Origin: Parapristionchus giblindavisi
Lineage: Eukaryota; Nematoda; Chromadorea; Rhabditida; Diplogasteridae
Assembly (NCBI GenBank): GCA_943737045.1
Contig: CALSFV010000313.1
Span: 1 to 64,000, forward strand
Direction of reading: 5' to 3'
DNA length: 64,000 nucleotides
This document shows positions 23,558 to 35,779 of the stretch, in pieces. The notes beneath the pieces were generated by a model. It was not told the DNA's origin. It saw nothing but the letters and a program-made list of their open reading frames with translations, and searched no databases. The stretch's first letter is position 1; every line of letters starts with the position of its first letter. The translations under genes and the position numbers were made by a program.

Positions 23558-23674
23558 TTAAAGGAACACCCCGAGTTAATTTGAAGCTTTCTGACAATGC
23601 TCTCTCGCATTTTTAACTACGAGACAGCATTGTCAGAGAGGGCAGTTTCAGATTAGCTCGGGATGTGCTTTTAA
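23558..23674. repeat. ~100-bp palindromic MITE, reference copy
   Basis: One of the cleanest copies. It starts TTAAAGGAACACCCCGAG and ends with CTCGGGATGTGCTTTTAA. The inner stem around GACAATGCTCTCTCG pairs with CGAGACAGCATTGTC. No TSD is certain. At least 20 relatives lie in the window. Confidence 0.8.
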
Positions 23675-24282
23675 AGAAATGAAAAATTATGAGAAAGTAT
23701 ATAGAAATTTGAGATTTTTGTTATTTTCGGGACTTGAACAGAGACCATTTGATTATTATTGTATCATATTGTATTGTACAAATTGTTTGCAAAAAAAAAT
23801 TACGATAAATAATCTCTTATTAAAGTTCGATATAAACCGGTTCAATAATATCGTCTAGAAATGGTATAGCTCGTGCGAGAGAGAAGAAGGGAGAGCGAGA
23901 GAAAGAGCGATGGAGCGGTAGAGAGGTAGAGAGGAAGAAGGAGAGAGGGATAGAGACAAAGAGACAGAGGGAGAGAGAGGGAGAGATGAAGAAGGAGAGA
24001 GGGACAGAGAGAAAGAGATAGAAAGAGGAGCTCTGTGATCAAAAAACATAGATCTATCGTTAATTGCACTGTTATTTGTCATCACCCGATCATTTCGAGT
24101 TCATTCCTCCTCTGCACATGTTTGTCCAATGCTTTGCATTTAAATGTTTAAAAAAACATTTTAATATCGAGATCAACTAAAAATAATGCGAAAGTTACAA
24201 TTACAATAAATGAGCAGATAGCAATGGATGGACCGCAACATGGCTGAACTAATGCATGGGATTTCAAAGGAACTCCTCGAAC

Positions 24283-24385
24283 TTGTATGACTCTCCGCTT
24301 TGGCCACACAATCTCGCAGACAAAGAAAGCGAGAGAGTGTTGCCAGATTGGAGAGCTTGAAATAAGGTTGGGTGTGTCTTTTTTT
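24283..24385. repeat. ~100-bp palindromic MITE copy
   Basis: Member with some mismatches in the left arm. Confidence 0.55.
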
Positions 24386-25448
24386 TCGGGAGATGCAGAA
24401 GTTACTTTGCTACCACCAACATATGTACATACAACAGTGTGGATCATAGTTTTGCTCCATGTACAACTTCAAAAATACACTCCTAACAGTTAAATGAACG
24501 AGATATATTTCTGTGCCTTGAAAGAATTCTTTCATGAATTCCTTCAACGCAACCAATGGGGAAATCTGACCCAGAGCTAACTTCACTAAACCAATTGTTA
24601 ACGTTTTTTTAAATGTAAAATTTAAAAGTAAATGGCAAGAATTACGGAGTAAGTCCGCTCTCTTGCATGCAAAGAAAGCGAGAGCGCGAGGTCATAGTGG
24701 ATCTTTAGTAATATTACAGATTTCTAAAGAAAAACATGTTACATTTGATAACTTGTCGCATCACAGATCACAATAGTGTAAAACTGTCTAAAACGGTGGC
24801 ATGGTCTCTTAAAAACAATCATTCGTCTTGAAAGTGAGACTACGTATTAGAGTTTTGAGATGCACATGTAGTTCTTTACATTCGTTATATGCGTGAAAAG
24901 AAAAAATAGATTGTGTAAAAAAGTGAGAGTTTTCTCTGTTTGACACAAAAATGTTTGCTAGATTGATGTTTTCCTTAAGTTGGAATTGAACGAACTTTCC
25001 CTTTCCTCTCACTTTCCCACATCCTTCACACGACCTTTTGTGTATTTATGACGTGTCTTTCATATCTTCATTTCTTTATTATTTTTACAATATTTCTTGT
25101 TTTTTTTTCGAAATAGCTGAAAACAATAAGCTTTACCACGGCTTTGGAAAGAAAAGTGAAGGAAAGAACAATATCCAAAAAGTGTGCACAAATTTTGTAA
25201 AATTTTGACTTCACTTACTTTGTTTTATTGATTATATTGAAAATTATTGGCAATAAAGATATTTAACTAGCACAAATAATAATAATAATTATTATTTATT
25301 TAATTAATTAATATTAACCCCCTGTCCCTTCACATTTGCTTATCCTCCCATCATCTTTATCCGTGTATGATCTATCTCCCCCATCGATTCCTATCTCTAC
25401 ATAGAGCCTTGCTTCTCATCTCATTCATATCCTTTCATACTTTGAAGA

Positions 25449-25553
25449 CGCTAATTTTACTCTCCGCTCTGGCAATACTCTCCTGCAGATAAAGAAAGCG
25501 AGAGTGTGTGGTCATAGTAGAGAGTTTCAAATTAGCTCGTGGTTGCCTTTAAT
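25449..25553. repeat. ~100-bp palindromic MITE copy
   Basis: Near-complete palindrome. Confidence 0.65.
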
Positions 25554-26246
25554 GATCCACACATTGGCGAGTCTAATCAATTCGTTCTGTGGGAACCATT
25601 CCCCCTCTGTGTTTGATACTGCTCATTGCACATATTGATTCATTGAATTTTTAAAAGTATCGATTGATTTATTGACATTGGCGTGCGAAACATCCATGTC
25701 TTGCAGTAATCACATTTAATTCGTGTAATTAATGTTTTACTTCGGCAGTTATATGATGATCATCTACCCTTTCCATAGTCTTGTTCTATAATTTTTCGAA
25801 AAAAAATATTAATATTCTTATTCTTATTATATTCATATTGCAAATATCTTTGGACGCATTCTCCTTTACTAATCCTCCTCTCGTCTTTGGAATACTCCAC
25901 TCTGTCCACATTCTCTCGCAGACGATGAAGTGTGAGTGCTTAGTCAAAGCTTTCCTATAAATTCGTGGAGACTCGGTGCTTCCCTCTTTTATTAACAGAA
26001 TCGAAGGGGGGGTTTCCCTAATGTGACCATATAGGAGAAAAGTGTGATCATCAGTGGTTGTTCAATCTCTTTATCACTCAATTCATCTCTCATATCAAAT
26101 ATGTTGTTACTTTCTTCGCCAAAGTGCCCCTCCCTCAAGTATAAATCTATTGAAATGAGCAATCTTGTAAAAAATAAAGATCGAAATCAAAAGAACAAAA
26201 AAGAATAAAGATAAAAAAGATTGTGAACACTCTGTTTGAGCATTAT

Positions 26247-26356
26247 AGGCACCCCGACCAAATTTGAAAATCTCCGCTCTGGCAATGCTCTCTCGCTTTC
26301 TTTGTCTACGACAGAGCGTTGCCAATGCTGTGTGTAAAATTAGCTCGGGTGTGACT
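26247..26356. repeat. ~100-bp palindromic MITE copy
   Basis: Near-complete, with a decayed right stem. Confidence 0.65.
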
Positions 26357-27769
26357 TTATCAATATCTCTTTTCTCTCTCCTCATCTTACATTTTCGCAT
26401 CTTTTGAACAGCAAATCACTCGGCCTTTGAAGGGAACATATGTAAACAAGATTTTATGTACATTGATCACCAGTATGTTAGTCTATCAATCAATTAATTT
26501 CATTTATGCAGATTTGGATTTTAAATGCTTTTTAGCAGCAATGGATTTTTTGTTGCACGATGAAGTCATAAAAAGTATGCCATATCAATGACACTAACGA
26601 TTAAGATTTTGAGAATAAAAAAATATTCATGCTCGGCTGAAATAAATGATGCGCCCCAATACACCCCATAACGATGCAAAGCATGTGTTATCAACTCGAC
26701 CGAACTGCACTGTGCAATCATCATTTCTGATATCATTGATAAATCGTCTGTTCGCCAAAGTTCCTCGTCTGCTCTCATTTATGTTGTTGTTCTCTGTGTG
26801 TAATGATGATCTCGGTCAAGAAATCGTTTTGAGATCACTTCACCGTCCTCTCTATATAGTTCCATTCATTGCCCCCATCTTCAACGTTTAGTCCTAACAA
26901 TATGAGTATAGATATAGTTTTAATAACTAATCCGCACATTTTTCGACTGTATCGTTCTTGCGTGAGCATGTGATAGCTAATTGTATAAATAAAGAAAGAG
27001 CTCCACCCAGAAAAAAAACTAAAATTTATTAGATGCGACAGAAGTCCATATCCACTCCCCTTTGCCAGTAATATGTCTATGAAATATATTTGATGGAATA
27101 AATAAATAATTTGCTAGGTCATGAAGTATTCAAAAGTCGCGGAAAAAAGTGTAAAACTGAGGAGTATAATTCGTTTCTTTCCGCAACTTTTGATGAGTCG
27201 TTGTACCCAGAGAAAATTTTTCATCCGCTGTTCTTGCAACACTTTGCTACTCCCAATTTGTTTGCTTCTAGATTGCAAAACGTTTTACTGATAGTGCTCC
27301 CCATTTCAATCCACAATTGCTGTACTCCCCTCCTCTTTGAAATTTGTACCCTTTGACAATTCAATACTGAACGCCTCTTCACATTAAAAATATTAATATG
27401 TATTCCGTTATTATCATACAATTTATCATTCATGATTCACTATTATTATTGTACTCTTTCATTGCATAACCATCATCATCCCATATAATTGTCCTCCAAT
27501 CGAACTCTCCCCATCATGAATCACTCCGTTTGATCCTTTGATATCTTTAAAAACCCACCGACTCCGCCCATTTCTCTCTGTCTCTCTTCATTTCGCTCAC
27601 TATCTCGTCTTTTCTCGGTTGACGAGAGAGCATTGGAGTATGAAGAGATCGTAGATGTTTTGCTTACAGTAAACACCTCTATTATGATAATGGGTTTATT
27701 TGATATATAACGCGACAATCGTTCTGTCGATTTCTCATATTCCGGTCTGGACAGTTTTGTTTTTTCATT

Positions 27770-27880
27770 CAAAGGCACATCCCAAGCTAATTTGAAACTC
27801 CCCAAACTCTCTCGCTTTCTTTGTCTACGAGAGAGTATTGCCAATGTGAGAGTAAAATTAGTTTAGGGTCATCCTTTAAA
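27770..27880. repeat. ~100-bp palindromic MITE copy
   Basis: Lies about 200 bp before the transporter gene start. Confidence 0.65.
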
Positions 27881-28083
27881 CACATCTATCTAGAGTACTA
27901 TGTGCATGGTAAAAGTCTTCTTACTTCCAACAGTCCGGGAACATGGACTTTGATCTTCATTAGCGCGTCTTCCAATTCCACAATTCTTGAGTCCGAGCTG
28001 TTTCATTTGTCGTTTTTGTCATCATAATTGTTTCCTAAAAATTAATTAAACAATAATTTTAATTAAACTTATTTCAGCTAATA

Positions 28084-31000
28084 ATGTTCGAGCACTTTCG
28101 CTTCGTGATTCTCGCAGTTGGTTTAATGTGTCTGACTTCTCTCGCCTGCAACTATTCAATCGTCAATTTCTCATTCATTTGCATGACACAAGACGGCAAT
28201 GACACGATATGGATTGGAAATGTGGTGAGTGCTTCTTTTTTCGAGGAACCTGACCGAAGAGCCTAAAACCTAAGATCCTAACAATAAGAGTTCAGCTGGC
28301 AATAGTTGATTTTTATGACGCTCCAGATTCAGTGGCCACACTGCATACATGCATATTAAAGTGTTTTTAACTGCAACTGTAAAGATTTATATTAAAAAAA
28401 CATGCTCTGTACAAAAATAGCGAAATGAAAAAAACGAGAGAGTGTGTAAAACGAGTAGAGTTCTCTCTGATTTTCTTTTCTTTTCTTACAATTAGCAATA
28501 ATAGTTGTATCAATGAACATTTTATTCCTACCTTTTATAGAAAATAAGGCAAAACAAAATCATGTAAAAAATAGTTTAATAATAACAATAATTCTTCGTG
28601 TAGAAAAGAGACAATAACGATATTTTGTGAGTTATATTTTTCCATTATCAGACCCGACAACGATACGAATACTCACAACACGAGAAGTCGATGCTCCATT
28701 GGGCAGTGGCTGTAGGTGATTCCGTCTTAACTCTGTAAAAAAATTTTCATATAGAACAATGCAAACTAGATTATCGACGTCTCCGGTATTTTTTGTCCGT
28801 GGGGTGCGCCGTGGGCAGCACCACGGTGTGGGACTAGGGCGCACCCCACGAGATCTAGGGTGTGGACCTCAAATTCCGTGGGGCACACCGTTCATTCCAC
28901 ACCATGGGGCACGCCTTTCATTTATCCCGTGGGGCACGCCGCTCATTCCACACCATGGCGCACGCCCTTTATAAATCCCGTGGGGTACGCCGTCTAGAGG
29001 CCAAATCCCGTGGGGTGCGCCCTAGTCCCACACCATGGTGCTGCTCACGGCGCACCCTACGGACAAAAAATACCGGAGGTTTCAAAAATGAATATTACAT
29101 AATTTTACATTTAATTTTCTTTTTTTTCTATACTTGTACATCGTATTTCTTTAAATATTATTAACATAATTACACAATGAGTATTCCAGGTACAATGATA
29201 GGAACGTTTCCGGTCAATTGGTTATACGTCAAATTTGGTGCACGGTTAGTTACTTTCATCTATTAGACATGTATGATGAATCAATGATAGCTTTGAATTT
29301 GATATGTTTCACATTGTCTAAATATATGGCCGATATGTGGTAGCATTACTAACAAGGGAACTCTCCCAACTTAATGTGGCCATATGTCATGGAAACAATT
29401 TACCTGAATCAGTTTTCGATGCTGATTACGAATCCGTTTTCAAACGTTGCCCAATCGAGCTGAGATTCGAGAAAATCGATATTAAAATTCGCTAGTTTAT
29501 TCGGAATTTCGTGAGACTTCCTATATAAATCATCCCAATGCGTTCATAAACTCATCCATCAATTATCCAAACACCTCCTGCTGAAATTTAGTGGATAAGT
29601 TGTGAATTTTCGAATCAAATAGTCGAATTTCAAGATCGATTTTCTCGAATCTCAGCTCGATTGGGCAACGTTTGATAACGGATTCGTAATCAGCATCGAA
29701 AACTGATTCAGGTAAATTACTCCCATGTCATATGGCCGCATTAAGTTGTGAGAGTTCCCTTGCAAGTCCATCATTGCTTGTTGAATAGATAATAAAAACA
29801 ATAATTATAGTAAAAATTTATAATAATAATCCTTAGATAAGTTAAAAGTACTCCATCGTATCTCGGTTTGCATTTAACTTATCTAATAAACTCCCGGCTC
29901 TGGCAATGCTCTCTCGCTTTCCTTGTCTATTCGAGAGCGTTGCCAGAGCGAAGAGCAAAACTAACTCGGGGTGTGACTTAAATTATATTGTGTTGAACCA
30001 TCTTTATGATGTATGAGAAATAAATAAATATTTTCAGACTGCCTTTCTTCTGTGCTGGTTTTCTCTCAGCGATCGCAACGGGTTTCACTCCATTTGCAGC
30101 TCATCTTGACCTTAAAGCTTTCATATTCCTGCGATTTGTACAGGTATTTAACGTAACTGCCCAAACTCTCTCGCTTTCTTTATCTGCGAGAGAGAATGGC
30201 TAGAGCGGAGAAGTTCAATTTAGCTTGGGTTGTACCTTTAAAATGAATGGAGAATAGGAAGTGAAAGTGGGGAATGATAACCAATTACATCACATGTAGA
30301 TATCATGTAAAATCGATACTTTCAGGGACTAGCATACTCAGCCGACTTTGCGGCTATAGGAATCATTGTTGTGAGGTATATTGATTGATTAATTGAATAT
30401 TAGAAGGAATAAGTTGAAGCAAAATATATCAATGACCCTTTAGGGACACACCCCGAAACTCCCCGCTCTGGCAATACTCTCTCGCTTTCTTTGTCTAAGA
30501 GAGAGTGTTACCAAAGCGGAGAGTAAAATTAGCTCAAGATGTGCCTTTAAAAGGAATGATGAAGACTATTTTTAATTAAATTTGAGATTTTTATAAGTCG
30601 TGTATTTTCTTCATACTCTTGTAATATTAGCTGGGATTATCGATAATTAAATCAATCATAAATAAATTAATTATACAAATTTTCAGATGGTCTCCTCTCA
30701 CCCAAACAGCCATCTTCATCAGTTTCCTCACCACTTTCTCATCTATAGCATCGATGATAACAAATCCGATAGCTGGAGCGGTAGGACAATCATACTTTTG
30801 ATCGAAAACAATTATTTTCACAAACGAATTTGAAACTCTCCGCTTCTATAATGATCTTTAGCTTTCTCGATCTATTTATATGTCTCTCTTTGTCTCTAAC
30901 GCCTTAGGCATAGCGACCGAAACGCCATATTATTACTTTACTTGTAACATTATTTAACTTTAAATTTAATGTGGATGCAAACTTATATTTGTACAACTAT

Positions 31001-34000
31001 TAATATTATTAATTTAATATCTATTTTCTTGATCTTCCAGTTCTGCACCTCTTCACTCGGTTGGCGATGGACCTACTACACATTCTCCGCTGCAACTGCA
31101 GTTGTCTTCACAATCTGGATCATACTCTACAGAGACGACCCCCATAAGCACAGGGTAGGCGAGTTTGGAAAATCAAAGATCAAAGATCAGTGATATCGAA
31201 ATCGGCGTATACATTATACGCTTTACAAGAGATGACCGTTCCGGCAATGCGCTCTCACCGCCAAAGAAAGCGAAAGAGCATTGCCAGCGCAGAGAGTTTC
31301 GAATTAGCTCGGGGAATGCCTTTAAAATATAATATAGTATATTGCTTCATTGTTTTAGCTTTGTTTTTATCCATTATATTCTTACTCAATTATTTCCTTT
31401 CAGAGTGTCTCTCCTCGAGAGTTGAACATGATACTGGATGGAAAGACGAAGGCACACATCGAAAGGGACTCATTCATGCCATATAAGGTACGATAGATCA
31501 AAGATCAAAGATCAAAGACCATCAAAAGCTCTCAATCAATCACAAATGCTCTCGCGCACAATATCACGCCTGTCACGAGAGAATCGAGCTAACGACCGGA
31601 ATGGAGAAAAATCACAAAACGAGTTCTCCCCAGTTTTATTCTTGTTTAGGCATGCCCTACCACCCCCCAAAGTCCCATTGTGTGAATATCATTCTGGGGC
31701 TCCCTACACCGGGCCGGTCATCCGGGAACCCAACTTTGAACGCAAATATCTCGGTTCTGGTGCATTTCTATGAAAAACTACCAAGAGGGAAACCCCCGCT
31801 ATTTTTTCGTGCTCTATCGATCTAAACAAACCAGAGGTCATGAAAGTGCTTCCGAACAGCGCTACACTATAGGCCAAATAAGTCAAAACCTGCCGATTCG
31901 GCGCGGCAAAGCCTGAAATATGTTATGTAACTTTTCGAGGGCTACAAAATGAGTGGTTTACGAAAAAATACGTCCATGGAGACGTGTGGATCATCCCCTT
32001 TGAAATTTCCCGATGATTTGAAGTCATTTTCGCCCAACCACAATCTCTCGTTTCACACACTCTCTCGCCGGAGAGTGAAAAAAATACAGGGAAGAGAAAG
32101 GGAGAAAACGATATGTTTCATTCCGCACCGCGCGCTCGAGACCGTGAATGATAAAATGACTAATGCAGGTTTTGAGTTATTTGGTCCATAGTGTAGCGCT
32201 GTTCGGAAGCACTTTCATGACCTCTGGTTTGTTTAGATCGATAGAGCACGGAAAAATAGCGGGGGTTTCCCTCGTGGTAGTTTTTCACAGAAATGCACCT
32301 GAACCGAGATATTTGAGTTCAAAGTTGGGTTCCCGGATGACCGACCCGGTGTAGGGAGCTCCAGAATGATATTTACACAATGGGACTTTGGGGGATGGTA
32401 GGGCATGCCTAGAGGTACCGAAAACTGATGCTAACTCATTTCATGATTTTCGGTCCATTCCGAAGAATTGCCATTTTAGCTCGATTCTCTCGTGACAGGG
32501 GTGATATTTTGTATTAAAATTTTCCCACTCATAGACTACTTCGACATTCCTTCTAATAACAAGTAGACACAAATAAATAAATAAAAATAATATATTTTTT
32601 ATAAATCAGGAAATTTGCAAGGACCCGGTGGTTCTAGTCATCTGGTTCAATGCGTTCACAGAACTCGTCGGATACATCATCATGCTGACATACGGGCCGA
32701 CTTACATCCACAAGGTACGGTAGGGTATCTTAATGAATGTACTGAGGGTTAGGTAGAGTACGGAACGGATAGATACGTTAGGAAACACGCAGAGAAATAA
32801 GTGTTATCCACGGAGCATAAGACCTGAGAAGTGTTATATTTAAGACTTTTGAAGCTAAAAAAGTGTTAAATATAATAGTTCTCATGTCTTATGCTCCGTG
32901 GATAACACTTATTTCTCTGTGTGAAGCTACAGCATTGTACTGTATGATACTGTACGGTGTACGTTATGACTTGAATTTGCGAATACAACAATCGTCTTTT
33001 ATATTGCATTGCATTATTTTTTGTTAGCATCTCGAGAATCTGTCTGACCAACGAGAGGAAGTGTTCATTTTTTTAGAAATGAAGACCGTGAAACTTATTT
33101 AAAAACTTATCCAGCAAATTTCTTGTGCGGTGTCACATTTTCATATGCATTTTCTTCAGCCTCAAAACGGGGTTAAACTTTTCCCAGTAGTTCTAACACA
33201 ATATTCGAGGAATAGATACATCTATTGTATGTTGTAGATATCAGATCATCCGAAACTGACGCACTTGTAACGTTCTAGCAAAGTCTAGCAAATGCAACAC
33301 TGAATCCAGCTTAAGTTATGTTATGTTGCAGGTTCTTGGATATTCCATAGGACACACTTCATATCTTTCTATAATCGGAGCTACTCTCCACTTTGTTCTC
33401 AAACTCAGCAGCGGCTTCCTCTCCGATCTATTGTCGTATGTTGCTTTTTTCTTAAATAATTCTTAATATAAATTTATCATTGTCCCCAATAATAGTTGTA
33501 ATCAATTGTTCAGCAAATTTTTTTAACAATGATGCGAAAATGAGAAAATGAGTTTTAAATATAATATTTACCATTTGACACAGACTACTTTATTGGACGA
33601 ATTATCAAAATATTAGAAACGTAGTTTCAAATAAAGGCAAAGGAAAACGTAAAGGTGCAACCCGTTATTCAAGTAACACGAAGCCCTGCGGGTGATCACT
33701 GCTTGGCCAGTGACAAATAAGAAAACAAAATGTTGTATAAATACGTGCATACAGTGCTCCGAGAATAGATCGATGGACCCGGGTAAAAGTGCAATATTTC
33801 AGATGCTTGCCGGAGAAGATAAAGATGATGTTCTTCAACACCTTTGCTGTCGGAATTTCTGGTGAGGCTACCATTTTATAAAATAAAATTACTGTTGAAA
33901 AGAAAAAAAATATTATCACGATAAATTACAAACCTTATCTACTACAAACCTTTACTTTCTCACTTCTCGTTCTTCGAAAGTTGAATTCAGAAAAAAATTA

Positions 34001-35779
34001 ATATAAAGTATTAAAGTATTAAATTATAAAATTATTAAAATATTAAAAATTCAGGTATTCTCTGTGGATTCATTGGATTCATGTCTAACGGATATCTAGC
34101 CCTATTGTGTCTCACTGCCTCCTCTTCTCTATCTGGCATGAACGTCGGTGGATTCTACAAGTGCGCCACTCTATACTCGAGGTTGATCTTTGATCTTTGA
34201 TCTTTAGAATTTGATCTTTGATCTTTGATCTTTCAGGCAATACGCTCACTTCGTGCTGGCCATGGTGCAATTCTCCAAGTGTGTCGCGCTAGTCGCCGGA
34301 CCGCTAACAGTTCGTGCAATTCTTATGATAATTGTTCTAAAACTGACAGCTCCTGGATAATCATAATAATCATATCTCATTTAAATATTAACTTCCAAAT
34401 CTAGAGAGGAGATTGAACACCCTTTTCGTAATTCATACCCTCCCCTTACTCAATTTCCCCTGCTGCCTTCAACCGATTTGCTGATAACGCGACAGAACTT
34501 CATCAACTATCTAATTTATTGTGATGGAAATAAAGAATAAGAGGCCGTTTGCGTAAAAGTCGAACAAGGGTTGGCACAGGCCAAAAATTTTAATACCCTC
34601 AAAACTTGTGTACAGGGGTTATCGACCTCGCTGATGAAGATGTGCATAGTCATTTTGGCTCTAGAGGTCCCGCAACGCCTGGGCGTGATTACGGTATAAT
34701 CACGTTTTCAATCCGTTCTCGGTCCATGGTAGAGCTAGAGGTATGAAAATTGGGCTCCAGAATTCGATGGCGATGATGGCTGTCTACTTCATTTGTTTCG
34801 AAAATTTTCCAAAAGGTCGATTATTGGAAGCATCAAGAGTTGTTTACGTCTCAATGCCGCGCGCTCCCTCGCCACTCTCTCATTTCCTCACGCTCTCTCG
34901 CCACTCCCGTGAGTGCGAGATAGCGTGCGGAATTGAGAGAGTACTCTTGCAAGGCGCACATCATTATATCGAGCCAATAAAAGCTTTCTCGAAGGGGGTA
35001 AGGGCTCAAAATACATCGTTGGAATCCTCTCGTCACGCCGGTTCGAACTGTCATACTCGCTAGGCTCGCAACCGTCTCAATCAAAATTTCCAATTATCGA
35101 CCTTTGGAATATTTTCAAAACAAATGAAGTATACAGCCATCATCGCCATCGAATTCTGTCCCAGGAGCCCAATTTTCATACCTCTAGCTCTACCATGGAC
35201 CGAGAACGGATTGAAAACGTGATGCTACCGTAATCCCGCCCAGGCGTTGCGGGACCACTGGAGCCAAAATGGTTATGCACATCTTCATCAGCGAGGTCGA
35301 TAACCCCTGTACACAAGTTTTTAGGATATTAAAATTTTTGGCCTGTGCCAACCCTCCACCAGATTTGTCCGACTCTTACACAAACGGCCTCATAAGAATA
35401 ATGACCACTGTAGAAAATGTTCAAATTATCATAAACAATTCATGCCATCTTATATATTGGACATTCAGGTAGCTGTTTTCGTCAAAGAAGACACTGACGC
35501 CAAAGGATGGATCATGGTCTTTTTGTTCAACGGAATAGTTATGATTATTGTAAGCTCTTATTCCATATTTTCCAGTTCCATTTTGTTTTCATTCTAATTT
35601 CTATTTTATTTCCAAATTATAAAATTTCATTTTAAAATCTTGAACAACTAAAATCCTGAAATCAATAATTTCAGGCAAATATTGCTTTCTACTTCACGGC
35701 CACGGATCAACCGGCAAAGTTTACGGAAATCACGCGAGAGACCAAAAAAGACGTGAATATAACGTTGAAAGAGATCTGA
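28084..35779 (+). CDS. SLC17-type major facilitator transporter, 15 exons, 453 aa
   Basis: Exons: 28084-28224, 28652-28715, 29190-29244, 30038-30143, 30326-30375, 30687-30780, 31041-31154, 31404-31487, 32610-32714, 33332-33435, 33803-33861, 34055-34181, 34237-34309, 35469-35549, 35675-35779. All junctions keep frame. Recognisable SLC17 features as known from nematode members are a first helix ending in a conserved CLTSLACNYSIVNF-type segment, GTFPVNWLYVKFGAR in the cytoplasmic loop after TM2, RWSPLTQTA, and LGWRWTYY followed by YRDDP before the long central loop. The hydrophobic pattern fits about 12 helices. It is a plasma- or vesicle-membrane anion cotransporter of the sialin/vesicular glutamate transporter family. 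The substrate cannot be told, and I would not call it VGLUT. TTTCAG ends 6 nt before the ATG, consistent with trans-splicing. At least nine introns hold palindromic elements or repeats. Confidence 0.88.
28781..29078. mobile_element. Palindromic MITE with GC-rich core
   Basis: Ends read CTCCGGTATTTTTTGTCCG and its inverse, with stems of about 85 bp. The loop holds GTGGGGCACGCC-type tandem units. It is unusually G+C rich for this window. It lies in transporter intron 2. Confidence 0.8.
29351..29763. mobile_element. Palindromic MITE, ACAAGGGAACTC ends
   Basis: Arms of more than 130 bp with few mismatches, in transporter intron 3. Ends share ACAARGGAA with the larger element at 57115-58350. A 40-bp fragment of its arm (GATTACGAATCCG) forms the 3' end of LRR intron 2 at 17847-17889. 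Confidence 0.8.
29880..29985. repeat. ~100-bp palindromic MITE copy
   Basis: Complete member in transporter intron 3, 115 bp after another palindromic element. Confidence 0.7.
30157..30243. repeat. ~100-bp palindromic MITE copy
   Basis: Starts within 15 bp of the intron 4 donor and fills half of that short intron. Confidence 0.65.
30440..30553. repeat. ~100-bp palindromic MITE copy
   Basis: Well-preserved member in transporter intron 5. Confidence 0.7.
31222..31328. repeat. ~100-bp palindromic MITE copy
   Basis: Member in transporter intron 7, opposite orientation. A decayed copy is in intron 6 (about 30828-30900). Confidence 0.65.
31561..32507. mobile_element. 947-bp palindromic element
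   Basis: Ends ATATCACNCCTGTCACGAGA and its inverse. The two arms encode nearly the same 60-residue frame (31704-31886 minus and 32163-32354 plus), which is a consequence of the palindrome and not a gene. It lies in transporter intron 8. Confidence 0.8.
32786..32923. mobile_element. 138-bp near-perfect palindromic MITE
   Basis: CACGCAGAGAAATAAGTGTT and its inverse bound arms of about 65 bp with almost no loop. It lies in transporter intron 9. Confidence 0.8.
34182..34236 (+). repeat. Intron made of GATCTTT heptamers
   Basis: The whole 55-nt transporter intron 12 is GTT followed by two three-unit GATCTTT runs separated by AGAATT, ending in CAG. The repeat itself supplies the pyrimidine tract before the acceptor. 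Flanking exons read through in frame (phase 2), so the intron call is firm. Confidence 0.85.
34541..35391. mobile_element. 851-bp palindromic element
   Basis: GAGGCCGTTTGCGTAAAAGT and its inverse bound arms of about 290 bp, with a non-palindromic centre at about 34840-35090. It lies in transporter intron 13. No coding capacity is credible. Confidence 0.8.

Larger units (their letters stand above)
23034..28083. other. Intergenic region dense in small palindromes
   Basis: No supported gene. It holds ~100-bp MITE copies (separate entries, plus degenerate ones near 24650, 25885 and 27580). Other content is a palindrome at about 23248-23405 (AATGTTTGAATAT arms), a GA-rich tract at 23870-24030, and a dispersed repeat ending in GATGGAATAAATAAATAA (about 27050-27110). 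That last repeat is also seen at 46920-46980 and inverted at 36405-36460. An AG acceptor 6 nt before the next ATG (28078) ends it. Confidence 0.5.

Noticed and set aside
28759..29164. GARRSFHTM-like repetitive ORFs as a repeat protein
   Set aside because: They lie in a palindromic MITE in a transporter intron; the repeats are the GTGGGGCACGCC units of its loop.
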